DNA of 64,000 bases from NCBI GenBank assembly GCA_049602155.1, contig JBMYRH010000021.1:1-64000 (forward strand), read 5' to 3'. The position numbers were made by a program, and so were the translations under genes. This document shows, piece after piece, positions 62,147-64,000 of the stretch (position 1 is the first letter of the stretch; every line of letters begins with the position of its first letter). Source of the stretch: JBMYRH01 sp049602155 (GTDB lineage Bacteria > Myxococcota_A > UBA9042 > PHBI01 > JBMYRH01). The notes under the pieces are model-generated. The model was given only the letters and a program-made list of their open reading frames with translations, was not told the DNA's origin and did not search any database.

Positions 62147-63376
62147 ATGAGGGTTCTGGGGGCGTCGATAGGGGTCATGTTGCTGGCCTCGGCTGTGGGC
62201 TGCGAGTCGGCTGACGTGGTCGATGACGGGGCTGACTCGGTGTCCACCGAGGTGATGGTGAGCGATGCCCATGCGCCGCAAGGCTCAGTCGGTTACAGCG
62301 TCTCTGCGTCCGAGCCGGTTTGGGTGATCCCCTCGGACGCTGTCCCTGCTGAGGTGATCGTCCAGCCCTCCAATAACAACGTGGACATCGTGACGCACGA
62401 GGGTGCGCTCTATATGTCGTGGCGGACTGGGCCGACCCACTTCGCTGACGCGGCCGTACAGATGCCGGTGATGCGCTCGGATGATGGCGGCGCGAGCTGG
62501 ACCCTTGAGACCGTTGTCGATCTCGACAGCGACCTCCGGGAGCCCCGACTAGTCTCTTTCAACGGTGTGCTTCAGCTCATCTTCTTCGAGGCCGGGGTGT
62601 TCGCCTTCACCTTCGATCCTCAGCACGTGTGGCGCACCATGCGCGATGAAGCGGGGAGCTGGTCAGAGCCGGAGATCCTCTTCGAGGCCGCCGAGGTCCC
62701 CTGGGACATCAAGGTCCGTCGCGATGCGGTATGGATGACCTCCTATATCGGGGAGCATTACGGCGGCGAGGGGGCCGTGATGGATGTCCTCTTTCGACAC
62801 TCCGAAGACGGCGAGAGCTGGTCAATGGTCGAGGGCGCGACGCATGTCTATCGTGGGGGCGTGTCGGAGGCCGCGATAGAGTTCGACAGTGAAGGCGGTC
62901 TGTGGGTCGTGACCCGGAACGAGGATGGAGATGCCACGGGCTTTGGGTCTCATGTGTGCTACGCGGCCCCCGATGCGCTCTCGGTGTGGGAGTGCCCGGA
63001 GGTCTCGGATCCAGAGCGCTATGATTCGCCGGAGCTCTTCCGTCATGAAGATGAGATCTACATGGTCGCGCGACGTGATGTCGGGGGACCGTATGGTCCG
63101 AAGGGGGACATCCTCGCCTACTCGGATCGTCCCAAGCGAAGCGCGCTCTACCGCATCGATCGTGATACGCGCTCCGTGGTCCACATGATGGACTTGCCGG
63201 GTGCCGGCGACACCGCCTTTGGGGCGATTCAGCAGCTGGATGCGCACCGCTTCTTGCTCGCCAACTATACGTCACCCTTGGACGAGCCCGACATCACATG
63301 GATCGAAGGGCAAACGAGCGACAGGGGGACGCAGATCTACCTGTTGACGCTCACCTTTACACCGGAGGTACGATGA
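62147..63376 (+). CDS. Sialidase-like beta-propeller lipoprotein
   Basis: 409 residues from the ATG at 62147, with GGAGG 4-5 nt upstream and a lipobox (SAVGC) 16 residues in. Two Asp-box repeats (SDDGGASWT near 110, SEDGESWS near 218) are typical of BNR/sialidase propellers, and repeating strands such as GALYMSWRTG and DEIYMVARRDVGG fit a six-bladed propeller. The catalytic Arg triad and Tyr/Glu are not confidently assigned, so it may be a binding protein rather than a glycosidase. It is divergent from the giant lipoprotein gene (219 bp apart). The next gene follows after 34 bp. Confidence 0.7.
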   Translation: MRVLGASIGVMLLASAVGCESADVVDDGADSVSTEVMVSDAHAPQGSVGYSVSASEPVWVIPSDAVPAEVIVQPSNNNVDIVTHEGALYMSWRTGPTHFADAAVQMPVMRSDDGGASWTLETVVDLDSDLREPRLVSFNGVLQLIFFEAGVFAFTFDPQHVWRTMRDEAGSWSEPEILFEAAEVPWDIKVRRDAVWMTSYIGEHYGGEGAVMDVLFRHSEDGESWSMVEGATHVYRGGVSEAAIEFDSEGGLWVVTRNEDGDATGFGSHVCYAAPDALSVWECPEVSDPERYDSPELFRHEDEIYMVARRDVGGPYGPKGDILAYSDRPKRSALYRIDRDTRSVVHMMDLPGAGDTAFGAIQQLDAHRFLLANYTSPLDEPDITWIEGQTSDRGTQIYLLTLTFTPEVR

Positions 63377-63410
63377 CGCATCGGGCTCCTACGGACCCGA
63401 GGAGGGCGGC

Positions 63411-64000
63411 GTGAACGCTGACCCCACGAACCTCATCATCCCAGGCGCAAAGCCAGTCACCTGGGGCCGCTTAGATGTCGGCGGTGGGGTGACGCTCCGT
63501 CATGCGCGGATCGTCCCCGCCGAGGGGGCTGTGCGTGGCTCTGTGGTCCTCGTACANNNNNNNNTCATGCGCGGATCGTCCCCGCCGAGGGGGCTGTGCG
63601 TGGCTCTGTGGTCCTCGTACACGGTCGGACAGAGTTTATCGAGAAGTACGCGGAGGTCCTCGAGCAGCTGTGCGCGCGTGGATTTGAGACCTTTACGATG
63701 GACTGGCGAGGACAGGGGGGCTCGACACGCCCGCTGCGCGATCCTGATAAAGGGCACGTCGATGACTTCGGCGAGTTTGAGGAGGACCTGGCGCGCTACA
63801 TCGCGACCGTCGTCCGCCCAGCGAGCCGCCGCAGCCTGACATTGCTGAGCCACTCCATGGGGGGCAGCGTCGTGTTGCACTACCTTCACGGCCATTGCGG
63901 TGTCTTTCAGCGGGTGCTCCTCGTCGCGCCAATGGTCGACATCGATCTTGGAGTCGCGAGGCCGCTGCTGCGCCGCATGGTGCGGGGCCTGCACCGCGCA
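63411..64000 (+). CDS. Alpha/beta hydrolase, interrupted by assembly gap and window end (partial)
   Basis: Start GTG 63411 with GAGGAGGG upstream. The frame seems to break at the N run, but collapsing the 57-bp duplication (one copy plus Ns) restores it: RGSVVLVHGRTEFIEKYAEV, then RGFETFTMDWRGQGGS and LTLLSHSMGGSVVLHYLH. The nucleophile is Ser in SHSMGG; HGRTE is the oxyanion-side motif. This is the monoacylglycerol-lipase / LysM-lipid hydrolase group. The His/Asp of the triad lie beyond the window. The real length up to the edge is about 65 bp shorter than the coordinates. Confidence 0.75.
63500..63621. other. Assembly gap with 57-bp duplicated flanks
   Basis: Bases 63500-63556 are identical to 63565-63621, separated by eight N. 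This is an unmerged overlap of two contig ends, not a biological repeat, because joining the copies restores the hydrolase frame. Confidence 0.93.

Overview
The window is a GC-rich bacterial chromosome segment. I infer Myxococcota/Bradymonadota (former Deltaproteobacteria). The signs are many large Cys-rich secreted lipoproteins with Asp/Thr/Ser-rich tethers, MopE-type repeats, a eukaryote-like (pseudo)kinase, clan CD peptidase-like lipoproteins, a near-perfect sigma-54 promoter and predicted selenoproteins. It is a draft assembly: an 8-N gap at 63557-63564 is flanked by a 57-bp duplicated contig end. I see no rRNA, tRNA, IS element or CRISPR.

Layout. 1-5801 (minus): a run beginning with two HxsD-like proteins and an HxsB-like protein that has lost its radical-SAM and SPASM cysteines. 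It continues with poly(A) polymerase PcnB, a membrane pentapeptide-repeat protein and a Ser/Thr pseudokinase with a (EEAV)n tail that runs off the window. 6002-16187: a small conserved protein, a beta-barrel and three large lipoproteins, one with a caspase-like His/Cys dyad. 16468-19464: comM-recA-ssb, a compact recombination/transformation cassette. 19526-20291 (minus): two paralogous genes, each interrupted at the aligned position by an in-frame UGA and followed by the same hairpin with a GGUC apical loop; I read them as selenoproteins of an unfamiliar family. 20394-27876: a LAS/M74-type endopeptidase with LysM, a secreted 11-heme cytochrome operon, a PLP decarboxylase, an EF-hand protein and a small membrane-anchored protein. 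27877-35491: a PqqD/M50-like/2xcNMP membrane protein, a radical SAM protein, a sigma-54-driven caspase-like lipoprotein, a nucleotidyltransferase-like protein, ferrochelatase and YggX.

35585-45206: an MMPL/RND exporter, a GT-C-like membrane protein, a C45-like Ntn hydrolase, CysD and CysN (CysN fused to a dead APS-kinase-like domain), then a lipoprotein ending in a thioredoxin fold whose active site reads U-G-F-C through an in-frame UGA. 45338-50867: CysS, FolE, SufE and topoisomerase III with a histone-H1-like tail. 50930-64000: more giant Cys-rich surface lipoproteins, a thioredoxin-like protein, a sialidase-like lipoprotein and an alpha/beta hydrolase cut by the assembly gap and the window end.

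Two themes stand out. The first is UGA recoding: three genes with SECIS-like hairpins, while no sel genes lie in the window. The second is repeated loss of catalytic residues in enzyme-derived scaffolds: the pseudokinase, pseudo-HxsB, M50-like domain without HExxH, and CysC-like domain without a P-loop.
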